From: Scytonematopsis contorta HA4267-MV1
Lineage (GTDB): Bacteria > Cyanobacteriota > Cyanobacteriia > Cyanobacteriales > Nostocaceae
Direction: 5' to 3'
Length of the DNA: 64,000 bases
Assembly (NCBI GenBank): GCA_019359035.1
Contig: JAHHIC010000046.1
Coordinates: 62,001 to 126,000 of the forward strand
Within the stretch, counting starts at the first letter, position 1, and each line of letters begins with the position of its first letter. The notes beneath the pieces were generated by a model. That model worked only from the letters and a program-made list of their open reading frames with translations, made no database searches and was not told the origin of the DNA. A program made the position numbers and the translations under genes. This document shows positions 18,546 through 28,002 of this stretch, in pieces.

Positions 18546-20663
18546 TCAAAAACTTGATGCTAGACCAATGCGGAAAGTCAAACCAGGGCTATAAATCCGA
18601 TTTACTCGCTCGTATTGCTCCCCAAGTACATTTTCTAAGTATAAAGTCAGACCTAAATTTTTAGTTACGGGTACACGAGCACTCAAATCTAAATTGAAGT
18701 AAGATGCCATGAAATCTGTATTTTTGTCCCCAGTATTTAGGAATAAGGCTCTGCGAGAACCACTGTTGTAAGTAGCATATAAATTAGCTTCCCATCCATC
18801 TTTTCCGTAACCAATACCAACTTGAGCTACTGAATAAGGAATTAACCCTAGTTGTAAACCCGCATCATTTCCTGTTTTGATTTTTGCATCTGTGTAAGTA
18901 TAGTTAACAAAAGTTGACCAGTCGCGAGCTATTTTCCACTGTAACGCTGCTTCTAAACCATTAGTATCAACTAAGCCAATGTTTGCCCATCTTCCTTGTA
19001 TAATTCCTAGGCTATTGTTTAAACTACTGCCAAAATATGTAAATTGTCCAGTTAATTTATCAGAAAAACTAACATCAACCCCAGCAGTCCATGAAGAACC
19101 TGTTTCTGGTATTAAATTAGGATTAGGTAACCAACCATGTACTGTATCGTAAACATATAATTGGTCTAAACCTGGATTGCGTTGTCCACCAGCCCAACTT
19201 CCACGCATAGCAATATTAGGTGTCAAAGCATAACGCACACCAACGCTAGGGTTGAAGTAACTACTAAACTGTGAGTCAAAGCTTTGTCTGAGTCCTAAAT
19301 CGACCTGAAAAGCATCACTGATACTCCATGTGTTTACCGCAAATAATGCTGTATTCGATAAACTTCTATCTTCGTTTTCATTTAAAGCAATTCGGCTAGG
19401 AAGAGTGCTATTTGCTTGACCATTTAGGTTAGTATTTTTGAAATCTAAACCCCAGCGTAGTCTGTTGTTAGGAGAAATTTGCCAATCATGGTCAACTCTA
19501 GCTGTTAATTGTTTTGTATCTAAAATACCTGTACGGTAAAATGTTCCGGTCGGTCCGTAAGTGCTGAAATAATTTTGATTGTAGCCAACTGTTGTTGTCA
19601 GATTTGAACCTTGAGCTAGTTCAGATTTCCAAGATAAACCAACGTTTAATCCATCGTGGTCTAATCTGTCTCTTTGTAGCGGGAAACCAAAATAAACTAA
19701 ACCCCGACGACTACTAAGCGCAGTCACATCTAAATTTAGGGTATTTTTCTTATCTAAATCAATACCAAAATTACCGGAATAGCTACTAGTTGCTGTATCA
19801 GCATTAAATAATTTTCCATCCACAGGATTGCGGTTGGCTGCCCCGACTGGTACTTTATATTTGTTATCAATAAAGTATCTTTCAAAGCTCAAATTATATC
19901 TAACATTATCACTTGCACCGCTTAAGCTGGCTTGTTGATTATTTAGATTCAAGGAACCAAATTCCGCTGAAGCATTAAACTTGGGAGTTCTACTACCTTG
20001 TTTAGTAATGATATTTACTACTCCCCCGAATGCTGATGAGCCATACAATGAAGAAGCTGCTCCGCTGTATAATTCAACCCTTTCAATCGATTCTACGGGA
20101 ATACTATTTAAATCTGTTCCACCGTGGTAAGTATTAACATCATTGTTTATTGGTCTGCCATTAATTAAAAATACAGACTGATTAATTGAGTGTCCCCGGT
20201 AATAAGTACCTGTGTGAATATCTGCACCATGACCTACGTTGTTGATGACGAACCCAGGCATTCTTTTTAGTACGTCTGCAACGCTTGTTGCTCCTTGTTT
20301 TTCGATTTCTTCTTTATCAATTACGTATGTTGGTGTGGACTCAGGTAATGGGTCTTTTTTCCCGATTGCTTCTAGATTAATTGGTGCATCTTCTTCGGAG
20401 GTATTTGTTTGCGCTAGTTGTTGAGCTTGTTCTGTTACTGTCGCTTCTTCTGTTTCTTTGGCTTCACTTGCTATTGCTTGCTGAGTCAGTACTTTTGCAT
20501 CAGTTGAGGGTAATTGAACCTCACTCAGACTTTTGATGTTTGAGATTGGCTCTGTAGGTTTATCGGCTACTTGTTCAGTAATTTCTGCATCTACAGCAAA
20601 TGCAGGTGAGGTTACAAACACGCTGATTACCGCAATCTGAAGTAAAAATAAAGGTTTTTTCAC
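18546..20663 (-). CDS. TonB-dependent outer-membrane receptor
   Basis: It imports a scarce ligand (siderophore, cobalamin or similar) through the outer membrane using TonB energy. A signal peptide covers 1-23 (cleavage after SPAFA). A low-complexity acidic/Gln linker runs to about residue 95. The plug domain spans about 105-220, with TYVIDKEEIEKQGATSVADV, VFLINGRPINND and VELYSGAASSLYGSSAFGGV. The rest is a beta-barrel of alternating strands ending in Phe705, as outer-membrane barrels do. 705 residues is a normal length. No AMIN domain or FecR-type regulator is seen. I see no cobalamin riboswitch or Fur box that I can support in the 232 bp upstream, so the ligand is open. Confidence 0.9.
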   Translation of the reverse strand: MKKPLFLLQIAVISVFVTSPAFAVDAEITEQVADKPTEPISNIKSLSEVQLPSTDAKVLTQQAIASEAKETEEATVTEQAQQLAQTNTSEEDAPINLEAIGKKDPLPESTPTYVIDKEEIEKQGATSVADVLKRMPGFVINNVGHGADIHTGTYYRGHSINQSVFLINGRPINNDVNTYHGGTDLNSIPVESIERVELYSGAASSLYGSSAFGGVVNIITKQGSRTPKFNASAEFGSLNLNNQQASLSGASDNVRYNLSFERYFIDNKYKVPVGAANRNPVDGKLFNADTATSSYSGNFGIDLDKKNTLNLDVTALSSRRGLVYFGFPLQRDRLDHDGLNVGLSWKSELAQGSNLTTTVGYNQNYFSTYGPTGTFYRTGILDTKQLTARVDHDWQISPNNRLRWGLDFKNTNLNGQANSTLPSRIALNENEDRSLSNTALFAVNTWSISDAFQVDLGLRQSFDSQFSSYFNPSVGVRYALTPNIAMRGSWAGGQRNPGLDQLYVYDTVHGWLPNPNLIPETGSSWTAGVDVSFSDKLTGQFTYFGSSLNNSLGIIQGRWANIGLVDTNGLEAALQWKIARDWSTFVNYTYTDAKIKTGNDAGLQLGLIPYSVAQVGIGYGKDGWEANLYATYNSGSRRALFLNTGDKNTDFMASYFNLDLSARVPVTKNLGLTLYLENVLGEQYERVNRIYSPGLTFRIGLASSF

Positions 20664-20895
20664 TGGATATCCCTTAAGGTAAAAAAATATATTTCAAGGT
20701 AATATAAAGTTAAGAATTTGGGGTGTCAAAAGACACTGCGTCTTACTTCTATTAAAGGAAACTCGGTCATTAAAGAAAACCCCACCCCAAAGCGTTTCAC
20801 AGGCATAATACCGTTTCTGGTGGCATCGGAATTATTAGCTCACGCAGAGCCGCAAAGACGCAAAGGAAGAAATAATTCCAATACAAACTTAAGTT

Positions 20896-21699
20896 TTATA
20901 GTTTAAGTTTCAAGCTTTGTATGACAGGTTGATTCACAGGTGGTTTACCAAATCTTTCCCAAGCGTTGCCTCCCCGTAAAAACAGTTCCATCCAGCGAAT
21001 AGGGTTTCCGTCTTTAGCATTATTCCAACCTGCGCTACCTGGAGCAAAAGCCAGAGTTCCTTCTGGAACTTTAAAGCTGCCATCTGAGTAAACTGCATCG
21101 CTGACAACGTTACCAATACGGATAACACATTGAGTTTCGGGTTCTAAGTTAATGCTATGAGCGGGAATAGTGGTTTTGATATTGCCATAGCCATCAATCC
21201 AAGCAATTCGGTCATCTGGAGGGTCGGGTATTTGCGCTACATCCAGTGCTTCACCCAGCAAGCTAAAGTCTTCATTTGCAATAGCTGTGGCTGCGGTCGG
21301 AAACACATCACGTGAGCGAAATTGCGACCCCCCTCGCGAAACATTGACCCCTTTTAAGACTTTTGCATGGTGTTTGATAAATGACAGGGTATATCCGGCA
21401 TTTACACCAACAACTTTTACACCGTTGGGTAATAAAGCGTAGGTTAATCCCTCCCCTTCATTATCCCGTCGTGCTTCTGGGTCGTCCTGACGAGGAGCAC
21501 AATTATGGTAAATTAATCTTCCTTCTGGGCCAGGATTTAACCCTAATTGAGCAATCCAAAAACCTGTGGCTAGTGTACTGAATGGTGGTACTGAGAGTAG
21601 ATGAATTTGTGCTTGAGGTAAGTCCATTAGTAACCGTTGCGTTACCTCAATAAATGCTGGGTCACCAGTACCATAGTCACCAATCAGAGAAATTAACAT
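20896..21699 (-). CDS. DUF62 family protein (SAM hydrolase / chlorinase-fluorinase-like)
   Basis: The 267-residue sequence shows family signatures: ISLIGDYGTGDPAFIEV at the start (SAM-binding Asp), SRGGSQFRSRDVFPTAA in the middle, WIDGYGNIKTTI at the domain junction and LAFAPGSAGW in the C-terminal domain. Typical members hydrolyse S-adenosylmethionine to adenosine and methionine using an Asp-Arg-His triad; halogenating members are rare and usually have a distinctive loop I cannot confirm here. It lies in the same direction upstream of the TonB receptor, separated by 232 bp, so joint transcription is uncertain. Confidence 0.78.
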   Translation of the reverse strand: MLISLIGDYGTGDPAFIEVTQRLLMDLPQAQIHLLSVPPFSTLATGFWIAQLGLNPGPEGRLIYHNCAPRQDDPEARRDNEGEGLTYALLPNGVKVVGVNAGYTLSFIKHHAKVLKGVNVSRGGSQFRSRDVFPTAATAIANEDFSLLGEALDVAQIPDPPDDRIAWIDGYGNIKTTIPAHSINLEPETQCVIRIGNVVSDAVYSDGSFKVPEGTLAFAPGSAGWNNAKDGNPIRWMELFLRGGNAWERFGKPPVNQPVIQSLKLKL

Positions 21700-21830
21700 A
21701 AATGATATTGCACCTTGAATTGGAAAATTGGGCTATTAATGCTTCTTCAGTATTTTATCTAAACCCAAATCGGTGTACCAAAATGCTTGAAAATGCTAGG
21801 ATATAAATCCCCGCACTTAGTGTACTGGCT

Positions 21831-22415
21831 ATGCTCAACACAGAAGCTACGTTTAACCTTCGTTTGTGGACAGTTGAAGAATATCACCGCATGGCTGAGA
21901 CCGGGATTTTAGACTTCTCGGAGCGTGTGGAACTACTAGAAGGAAAGATTATTTGGATGAGTGCTAAAGGTACAGCGCATCGGTCGGCAGTGGGAAGAAC
22001 TGATAGATTATTGCAAAGCCTTTTAAGTAATACAGCATGGGTATCTATCCAAGACCCCATCACACTCAATAATCGCTCGGAACCTGAACCAGATATTGCA
22101 GTTGTTCAAATAGACCCACTTGACTATGCTGACCACCATCCGACTCCTAACGAAGTTTATTTAATTATCGAGGTGGCCGATAGCAGTTTAAAATTTGACT
22201 GCGAAACTAAATGCAAAGCTTATGCACAAGCAGGAATATTTGATTACTGGGTATTAGATGTATTAAATCGCGAATTATATGTATTTAGAGAACCAAATAA
22301 AGATGGTTATCAAAGTAAAGTAATTTTGCGGGAAGATAAAACTATTTCGCCTTTGCAGTTTCCCAATATACAAATTCAAGTGTTAGAAATGCTACCACCT
22401 GTTGTAACAAAATAA
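21831..22415 (+). CDS. Uma2-family PD-(D/E)XK nuclease-like protein
   Basis: This 194-residue protein has the Uma2 (DUF820) layout: WTVEEYHRMAETGIL and RVELLEGKIIWM at the N-terminus, the catalytic Asp in PEPDIAVV, and the (D/E)xK-like LIIEVADSS followed by KCKAYAQAGIFDYWVLDV. Such proteins are extremely multiplied in filamentous cyanobacteria; their cellular role is not established. A palindromic G/C element follows the stop and separates it from the convergent three-domain gene. Confidence 0.88.
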   Translation: MLNTEATFNLRLWTVEEYHRMAETGILDFSERVELLEGKIIWMSAKGTAHRSAVGRTDRLLQSLLSNTAWVSIQDPITLNNRSEPEPDIAVVQIDPLDYADHHPTPNEVYLIIEVADSSLKFDCETKCKAYAQAGIFDYWVLDVLNRELYVFREPNKDGYQSKVILREDKTISPLQFPNIQIQVLEMLPPVVTK

Positions 22416-22427
22416 AAAAGTCTTTTA

Positions 22428-22471
22428 TACCCCCCTTCCCTTGTAGGGAAGGGGGGTAGGGGGGTTAGGTC
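22428..22471. repeat. Palindromic repeat element, copy 2 (reversed)
   Basis: CCCCCCTTCCCTTGTAGGGA with AGGGGGGTAGGGGGGTTAGG is the reverse complement orientation of the element at 17292. It lies between two convergent stops and can form a stem. Confidence 0.85.
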
Positions 22472-22474
22472 TAA

Positions 22475-25400
22475 TTAACTCACCGTAGCCTTCCGTTCCA
22501 GTTGACCCCAACTAACTATTGAACCTTTAATAGCAGTCAGCATAGATTTAATTGCCACGTAATACATTAATTGACGGTAAAAGAAACGTTGAGGAATTAA
22601 CCATATGAGTAGTTTCCAATCTTCTTTACGCTCCAGCATAAAAGCGGTAAATGCAGCAAGGAAATCAACCATCAAAAAGATTATGTAGAAGAAAATAACC
22701 TGTTCCATTGGGTTACTAGTGTACTCAACAGGTTGTTGATGCTTTTGCCACATCGTCCACAGTATCGAAGCCAGCATTACCAAGTCCATTAAAGGTGAAA
22801 CCAGGGGAAAAAAGATTTGGAAAACAATCACGTTTGGGATGGCAAATATACCTATGGAACCAAAACGGCGACGACCCAAAGTATCGCGGTGTTTCCAAGC
22901 TGCTTGTAGGGTTCCATACATCCAACGGAATCGCTGTTTTAGGAAGCCCCCTACGGTATCTGGTGCTTCTGTCAAGGCTATAGCGTTTTCTTCGTAGTCA
23001 ATTTTGTAACCCATTCGCAAAATTCGCAGAGTCAAATCAGCATCTTCAGCTAAGGTATCGCTAGCAAAACCTCCTGCTTGCACAACAAGTTCGCGACGCC
23101 AAGCACCAATTGCTCCGGGAACAACACTAATACAGTTGAGTAAACCAAAAGCACGACGTTCCAGATTTTGGCTAGTGATATATTCTAATGCTTGCCAGTA
23201 AGTCAGTATGTTAAGACGGTTACCAACTTTAGCGTTACCAGCAATTGCACCTAGGTGGGGCTTGTCGTGAAAGTGGCGGACAAGGTTACGAATGGCGTTG
23301 GGACGTAGGATAGTATCTGCGTCTAAACATACTATAATTTCCGCGTCCGTGTGATGGATGCCATAATTTAGTGCTTGCGCTTTACCGGAGTTTGCTTTTG
23401 TAAAGATGTGAATGTTTTTGTCATTACCAAAAGTTTTTATTACTCGGTCGTAGGTACTATCTTTTGAGCCATCATCTACAACAACGATGTCAAAGTTACC
23501 GTAGTCGCTACGTAACAGGGAGTTAATAGTTTTACAAATTACCTTTTCTTCGTTAAAGGCCGGGACTATTACGCTAACTTTTGGTTGATAGTCTGGGTTG
23601 TATTTGTTTTTGCGTCTTCCATACCATTCATAGAGAGCTAAGACTGCTATAAATAGCAAGCGCATTGTCCCAAGGGTGATACCGATAATAAACAGGTAGT
23701 ATATGGAAGAATTGAATGAGTTAATTAACAAAAACCCTGTACCGTCAAATCTTGCCATCATTTGTTCTTGAGAGGTAATGGCTGGCATCACATCAGTTTG
23801 CTTTAAACCCATTAAGTCGGAAACTGTTACCAACTCAAAGCCGTGGGAGCGCAAACCTTGAATAATTCCCGGTAATGCTGCCACCGTTTGCGAGCGATCG
23901 CCTCCACTATCATGCAGCAAAACGACATTACCTTGCCCACTGACAGCTTGGTCAACTGCGGACTTGACAATTTTATCAACACCGGGACGTTGCCAATCGT
24001 CTGGGTCAATTTGCATACCAATTGTGTAGTAGCCTAAACGACCAGTATATCTAACAGGTTCTACTTGGTCGGGTGTTTCTGGTTCCACGTCTTCAGCGTA
24101 AGGAGGACGGAATAATAGGGTTCGCAGTCCTAATTTACTCTCTAACAATCGTTGTGTAGCATTAAGTTCTAGTTTTAACTGCTTGTGAGGAGTTAAGGCA
24201 ATGTTGGGATGTGTAAAAGTGTGATTGCCAAGCTCGTGACCTTCTTTAACTATTCGTTGAAGTAAATCAGGGTTAGCGCTACCATTCATACCAATTACAA
24301 AGAAAGTAGCTGGTGCATGATAGTACTCTAAAGTATCCAAAATTCCTGGAGTATAACGTGCGTCTGGTCCATCATCAAAAGTAAGAGCAATTTTTTTCTT
24401 ATCGCTTCCTCCCCAACGGTTAATAACATAAGGTGATGGATAAGATGTCATGCGTGAGCTAGTGACTAAGCCAGACTGTTTGTCATAGGTAACTTTTCTG
24501 CTACCTTTTTGGGGTACACCCGTGACTTTTAAGACTTCTCCTTTGCCCTGATATTCAATATCGTAGCCATAGTGAATATCGCTTAAAGTTTTAGTCGCGA
24601 CAGCTTCATCTAGTTGTGTTCGTTGGTCAAAGGCTTGCCAGATAGACGGGTCTTCAGAACCAAGTCGCCATAGTGCGTAACCACGGACACTATTGGAATT
24701 ACCCTCTACCAATTGATTAAAAGCTGTTATCGCGTCCAAATACCAGACGTGATGTAATTCATTATTATCGTCGTAATAATCAAAAGTGGCATTCAGACTT
24801 GCAGGGTCGAGAGTAATTTGTCCTTCAGATTCCTTTGCTATCTTCAATGCTTCTTGGAAAGAAACTTCTACACCATTAGTTGTATTTGCTTTCCAGTCAT
24901 ACCCGTAATTACCAATAGCAACAACAAACTTATTTGCAGATAATTCTGCAAAACGTGCTCGCAAATTATCTACATACCATTTTTGCGAAGCAACAGGTCC
25001 AGGTTCAGTGCTAGCTTCGTGTTGGTCATAAGCCATTAAGATTAAATAGTCATTATATTCGGCTAAAGCACGGTAGTTAAATGATGAGTCAGCGAAAGGA
25101 ACCGACTGAGAAACCTCTAAACCCAAGGGATGAAATACATTATAAAGCTCGTGCATAAATGTCAACAAGTTCCCTTGACTAGATGCAGCAACTGTTTCAA
25201 AGTCAATGCTGACACCAGCAAACTTATTAGTGCGAACGAATGAGAGTAAATTTTTAACTAGATTTTGACGAGCGCTAGGGTTATCAAGTGTTTCTGAAAG
25301 TTTTTTACCATCCCAACTTTGAATTCCATCATCAAAGTTGTTAATCAATGGCATAATCCTTAAATCGGGTCGATGTTCGTGGATATAGTCAAGTGCCCGT

Positions 25401-25903
25401 TTTTGTTTAATTACATCATCTTGAGAAATTGTGCCATCTGCGTTTGCTAAATGCAGCCATTCTGGCATAAATTTGTCTAGATGATTTATATTTTGTTTCA
25501 GGGAAGTGTAACTATTGTCATCCCAGTTAACATAAAAACCAATTATTTCGGAGTTTACAGGTGATGTATTCTTTGATTTATGGTTATTAATTTGATAGTT
25601 TTTAATCGAATTATTTTTATGATGTTTGGACTCTGAAGAGTGACTTTGTGGTGCTAAAAAATGATGTTTGCCAAGAATTCCACTAATTGAAGATAAATTC
25701 AAAGATGGTAATTGAGGTTGAATAATCATACTACTAAGGAAAGTGGTAAATATAATTATTAGCAAAACTATAGTTACTTTTGTGGTGCGTTTAAACCAAC
25801 GCCAACGACGAAATTGTGGGTCATAGAATACCGGACGACCGTTTTTATTAGGCACTGAATACTCCCAATTTTTTAAAATAGTTATTTGTTTTTTGGTGAA
25901 CAA
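22475..25903 (-). CDS. Three-domain GH18-like / polysaccharide deacetylase / GT2 synthase
   Basis: One 1142-residue chain seems to combine hydrolysis, deacetylation and synthesis of a GlcNAc-type polymer. After a cytoplasmic start, helix 43-61 leads to an external GH18-like domain (about 118-428) with FAGVSIDFE, catalytic Glu236, and the distal YALWRLG. A NodB-type CE4 deacetylase follows (about 503-700): TFDDGPD (Asp510/511), His561/His565 in NHTFTH, RPPY (599-602), DPDDW and LLHDSGG. A membrane helix near 733-757 returns the chain inside to a processive GT2 domain (774-1000) with VDDGS, DADT (861-864), EDADLT and QRFRW. About four C-terminal helices follow. All key residues look intact. The layout parallels PgaB plus PgaC in one protein (inference). 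A GH75-like gene lies upstream on the same strand. Confidence 0.9.
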   Translation of the reverse strand: MFTKKQITILKNWEYSVPNKNGRPVFYDPQFRRWRWFKRTTKVTIVLLIIIFTTFLSSMIIQPQLPSLNLSSISGILGKHHFLAPQSHSSESKHHKNNSIKNYQINNHKSKNTSPVNSEIIGFYVNWDDNSYTSLKQNINHLDKFMPEWLHLANADGTISQDDVIKQKRALDYIHEHRPDLRIMPLINNFDDGIQSWDGKKLSETLDNPSARQNLVKNLLSFVRTNKFAGVSIDFETVAASSQGNLLTFMHELYNVFHPLGLEVSQSVPFADSSFNYRALAEYNDYLILMAYDQHEASTEPGPVASQKWYVDNLRARFAELSANKFVVAIGNYGYDWKANTTNGVEVSFQEALKIAKESEGQITLDPASLNATFDYYDDNNELHHVWYLDAITAFNQLVEGNSNSVRGYALWRLGSEDPSIWQAFDQRTQLDEAVATKTLSDIHYGYDIEYQGKGEVLKVTGVPQKGSRKVTYDKQSGLVTSSRMTSYPSPYVINRWGGSDKKKIALTFDDGPDARYTPGILDTLEYYHAPATFFVIGMNGSANPDLLQRIVKEGHELGNHTFTHPNIALTPHKQLKLELNATQRLLESKLGLRTLLFRPPYAEDVEPETPDQVEPVRYTGRLGYYTIGMQIDPDDWQRPGVDKIVKSAVDQAVSGQGNVVLLHDSGGDRSQTVAALPGIIQGLRSHGFELVTVSDLMGLKQTDVMPAITSQEQMMARFDGTGFLLINSFNSSIYYLFIIGITLGTMRLLFIAVLALYEWYGRRKNKYNPDYQPKVSVIVPAFNEEKVICKTINSLLRSDYGNFDIVVVDDGSKDSTYDRVIKTFGNDKNIHIFTKANSGKAQALNYGIHHTDAEIIVCLDADTILRPNAIRNLVRHFHDKPHLGAIAGNAKVGNRLNILTYWQALEYITSQNLERRAFGLLNCISVVPGAIGAWRRELVVQAGGFASDTLAEDADLTLRILRMGYKIDYEENAIALTEAPDTVGGFLKQRFRWMYGTLQAAWKHRDTLGRRRFGSIGIFAIPNVIVFQIFFPLVSPLMDLVMLASILWTMWQKHQQPVEYTSNPMEQVIFFYIIFLMVDFLAAFTAFMLERKEDWKLLIWLIPQRFFYRQLMYYVAIKSMLTAIKGSIVSWGQLERKATVS

Positions 25904-26164
25904 TCTTAATTATGTTTTCGCAATTGAGCGCAATAACTTTGGAGGTTACTTTCCGTCATATGTATCATTTTCAATTTATTTCTTTTCGCTTTGTGGCTTC
26001 ACTATAGGTAGCAAAAGTAAAGAACTTGAAAAGATAATAGCTGTAATTTTTATTTCTAATATTTCCAATAAAAACCCGGTATCTTAGGGACACCAGGCTT
26101 ATTGTAGTTGTAAAATTTTATAATTAATTTAGAATTACTGCTTTAAAAAAATGAACACAGGAAA
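25904..26164. other. Intergenic region without a gene
   Basis: AT-rich sequence between the three-domain gene and the uppP-like remnant. No promoter, RNA or repeat that I can support. Confidence 0.4.
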
Positions 26165-26302
26165 TTATGAAGCATGTAAAAACCCAATCAGCGAACCCAG
26201 GAATAAAAATACTCCCATTCCCATACGATACCAAACGAATATCCAAGTGTTGTGCTTTTCCAGATAACGCAATAAAACGTAAATAGCTAAAAATTTCGTT
26301 CC
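26165..26302 (-). pseudogene. C-terminal remnant of undecaprenyl-diphosphatase (uppP/bacA-like)
   Basis: A 45-codon open stretch starts directly after, and in frame with, the TGA of the GH75-like gene and ends in TAA at 26165-26167. Its residues include AIYVLLRYLEKHNTWIFVWY followed by R, closely matching the end of UppP, where a short helix with KHST/S and an F-x-x-Y-R motif precede the last membrane helix. It has no start codon, and the catalytic N-terminal parts of UppP are absent. It is most simply the tail of a deleted uppP gene. Confidence 0.6.
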
Positions 26303-27154
26303 TCAACCCAACCTACTATTTTTTAAACAAGTTTGGATTTGAGCTAATCCACCCCATTGTTTAAAGTATTTTGCTCCCAAAGTGTTGATATCTTTGATGC
26401 TTCTAGGTTTCCCGTTTCCCGTTCCTGGAAATATCACATAAAAAATACCATCAGCTACACCTCCATTCCGAGGATTAGAAAGAACTCCTAAAGCTTTAGC
26501 AAGAGCAATAGAACCTTCTCCAAATCTATATTCTTCTATTCCACCTGCAAAAAATAAACTGGTATCAGCAAAAATAGCGAAGATAAGTTTATTATTTTTA
26601 GTGTTGTAAACGACAGCAAAATCCCCTAATTTAATTTGTGTCTTTTTGAGAAATTCTTCATCATTATTCTGTGGCAAAACTATATAGGGAATTTTTCCAG
26701 AGTCAACGTACCTTTTGGGATTGTCAATATCTTTCGTCTCGTCGTAAAGTGCTGTTGATGAAATATAATAGCCCGGATAAGGGTCATTAGCTTTTTGAAT
26801 CACAGGGTTTCCAGTTGGCTTACCAGTATCTGTAACTAATGCCCACCAGTTTCCAGGTTCACCAGCATGTTCCAAACCGTCAATACCTTTATTTTGAGGG
26901 TGATAAGCATTAGGAGCACCATCAGCATCAATTGCCATTCCAGCTTGGAAAAAAAATCCAGGTTTATCTGTTAATTTCCAAACAGTATACTTCCCTTTTT
27001 CAAAGGCTTTTTCGTGGGGCTTGTTTTTTGCTATTTTTAGTTGTCTTGCTTGGACGGACTCTAGCAAATTTTTATATCCTGAATGCATGAAATTTGCAAT
27101 CAAGACAGAACCTACAAATAAACTGGTATTCTGAAAAAATTTTCTTCTTTGCAT
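26303..27154 (-). CDS. GH75-like chitosanase, Tat-type signal
   Basis: This 283-residue protein begins MQRRKFFQN plus a hydrophobic stretch, a good twin-arginine signal. The mature part shows GH75 features: a metal-like AIDADGAPNAYHP segment near 74-86, GNWWALVTDTGKP, DPYPGYYISSTAL, VDSGKIPYIVLP, and the catalytic region FADTS (Asp197) with GEGSIALAKALG (Glu213). Fungal and bacterial GH75 enzymes cleave chitosan with an Asp/Glu pair in this region. It lies upstream of the GH18/CE4/GT2 gene on the same strand, which could make a partly deacetylated GlcNAc polymer, so the functions fit. The last residues SRLG look like a junction: an uppP-like frame continues after the stop. Confidence 0.68.
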   Translation of the reverse strand: MQRRKFFQNTSLFVGSVLIANFMHSGYKNLLESVQARQLKIAKNKPHEKAFEKGKYTVWKLTDKPGFFFQAGMAIDADGAPNAYHPQNKGIDGLEHAGEPGNWWALVTDTGKPTGNPVIQKANDPYPGYYISSTALYDETKDIDNPKRYVDSGKIPYIVLPQNNDEEFLKKTQIKLGDFAVVYNTKNNKLIFAIFADTSLFFAGGIEEYRFGEGSIALAKALGVLSNPRNGGVADGIFYVIFPGTGNGKPRSIKDINTLGAKYFKQWGGLAQIQTCLKNSRLG

Positions 27155-27193
27155 ATAAGTTTTCTTTTTGAGTCAATTTATCCTAGGAAAGGT

Positions 27194-27687
27194 TTATAAT
27201 TTATCAGCTAAGTCTTTTCCAACAATGATGGTAATATCAGATGAAATATCTCCAATAGATTCAAGAATTACTTTCCCGGTAGCTAAGGAATCTTTAACCA
27301 TATTTGCGGCTTCTACATTCCCTTGCTGAGCAATTATTTGTGTTTCTAGCAAAGGTAAATTGTTGGAATTATCGACATCATGTCTTGTAACATAAATATT
27401 ATTATAGCCATGCTGAGGTAAGAAGCCCATAGTTTTGGTTGTGTCTGCATTATTTTCGGTTCCTTTAATAACTGCAATTTTGAGATTATTTTTTTGTAAA
27501 CCATAATCAGTTTTTCCTTGCGGAGTATCATTATGAACATCAAAATATTTAGCTAGTATTGGCAATGTTGCACGGTCATTTTTAATCCAATAACTAAGAG
27601 GATATTGCTATTAGACTTTTTATCTAAAGTTACATTTTGCTCGTTGCTATTAATATTAGTATCAGAAAGATTATTCTTTATTCCCAT
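27194..27687 (-). pseudogene. LytR_C domain gene with a frameshift (LCP-family remnant)
   Basis: The frame from 27607 down to 27194 encodes a LytR_C-like domain: LKIAVIKGT, a GYNNIYVTRHD segment, ETQIIAQQGNVEAA and a closing SDITIIVGKDLADKL. This domain normally ends LytR-CpsA-Psr cell-wall ligases. That frame has no ATG: it is blocked by TAG at 27608-27610, and the first usable codon is TTG 27565. An ATG at 27687 (MGIKNN) opens the neighbouring frame, which overlaps it and stops at 27553. Joining them needs one single-base shift near 27605. The catalytic LCP domain is absent. It is either a shifted pseudogene or a short gene starting at TTG. Confidence 0.6.
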
Positions 27688-28002
27688 ACAGAATCCTCAC
27701 ACTAGATATTTAAAATAACTTTAATGCCACAGTCTTAACCCTGAAAATTAATATTGATGTAAGAATATTATAGAAATATCAAGAACTCGGAAAGATTCAT
27801 ATAATAATAAGAGCTAATACTCATTTTGCGTCTTTGCAATTACCTTACGGGAAAACCTCCAGTTTAAGCGTGAAGCAAATATTAATATTATTTTTTTATA
27901 ACGGTTCTCAGTTGAGTGAGGTGCAAATTCATTAGTCAACATCTTGTGGGGTGGGCATCCTTGCCCGCCCGGTGTATTTAATTAAAACGGTAATGCTATA
28001 TA
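27688..28002. other. Intergenic region with one palindromic repeat, 315 bp
   Basis: Contains GTGGGGTGGGCATCC then TTGCCCGCCC (27946-27970), the same element as at 15209. The rest is AT-rich with no recognised gene. Confidence 0.6.

Noticed and set aside
20838-20872. Small RNA or tRNA
   Set aside because: CACGCAGAGCCGCAAAGACGC is a common cyanobacterial intergenic repeat; no cloverleaf can be drawn here.
20664-20895. Cobalamin riboswitch before the TonB receptor
   Set aside because: I looked for the B12-box and the conserved core on the minus strand; only a GCCACC-like stretch is visible, which is not enough.
26124-26306. 60-codon minus-strand open frame as a gene
   Set aside because: It is out of frame with the UppP-like reading, which has a recognisable motif; the open frame itself has no family features.
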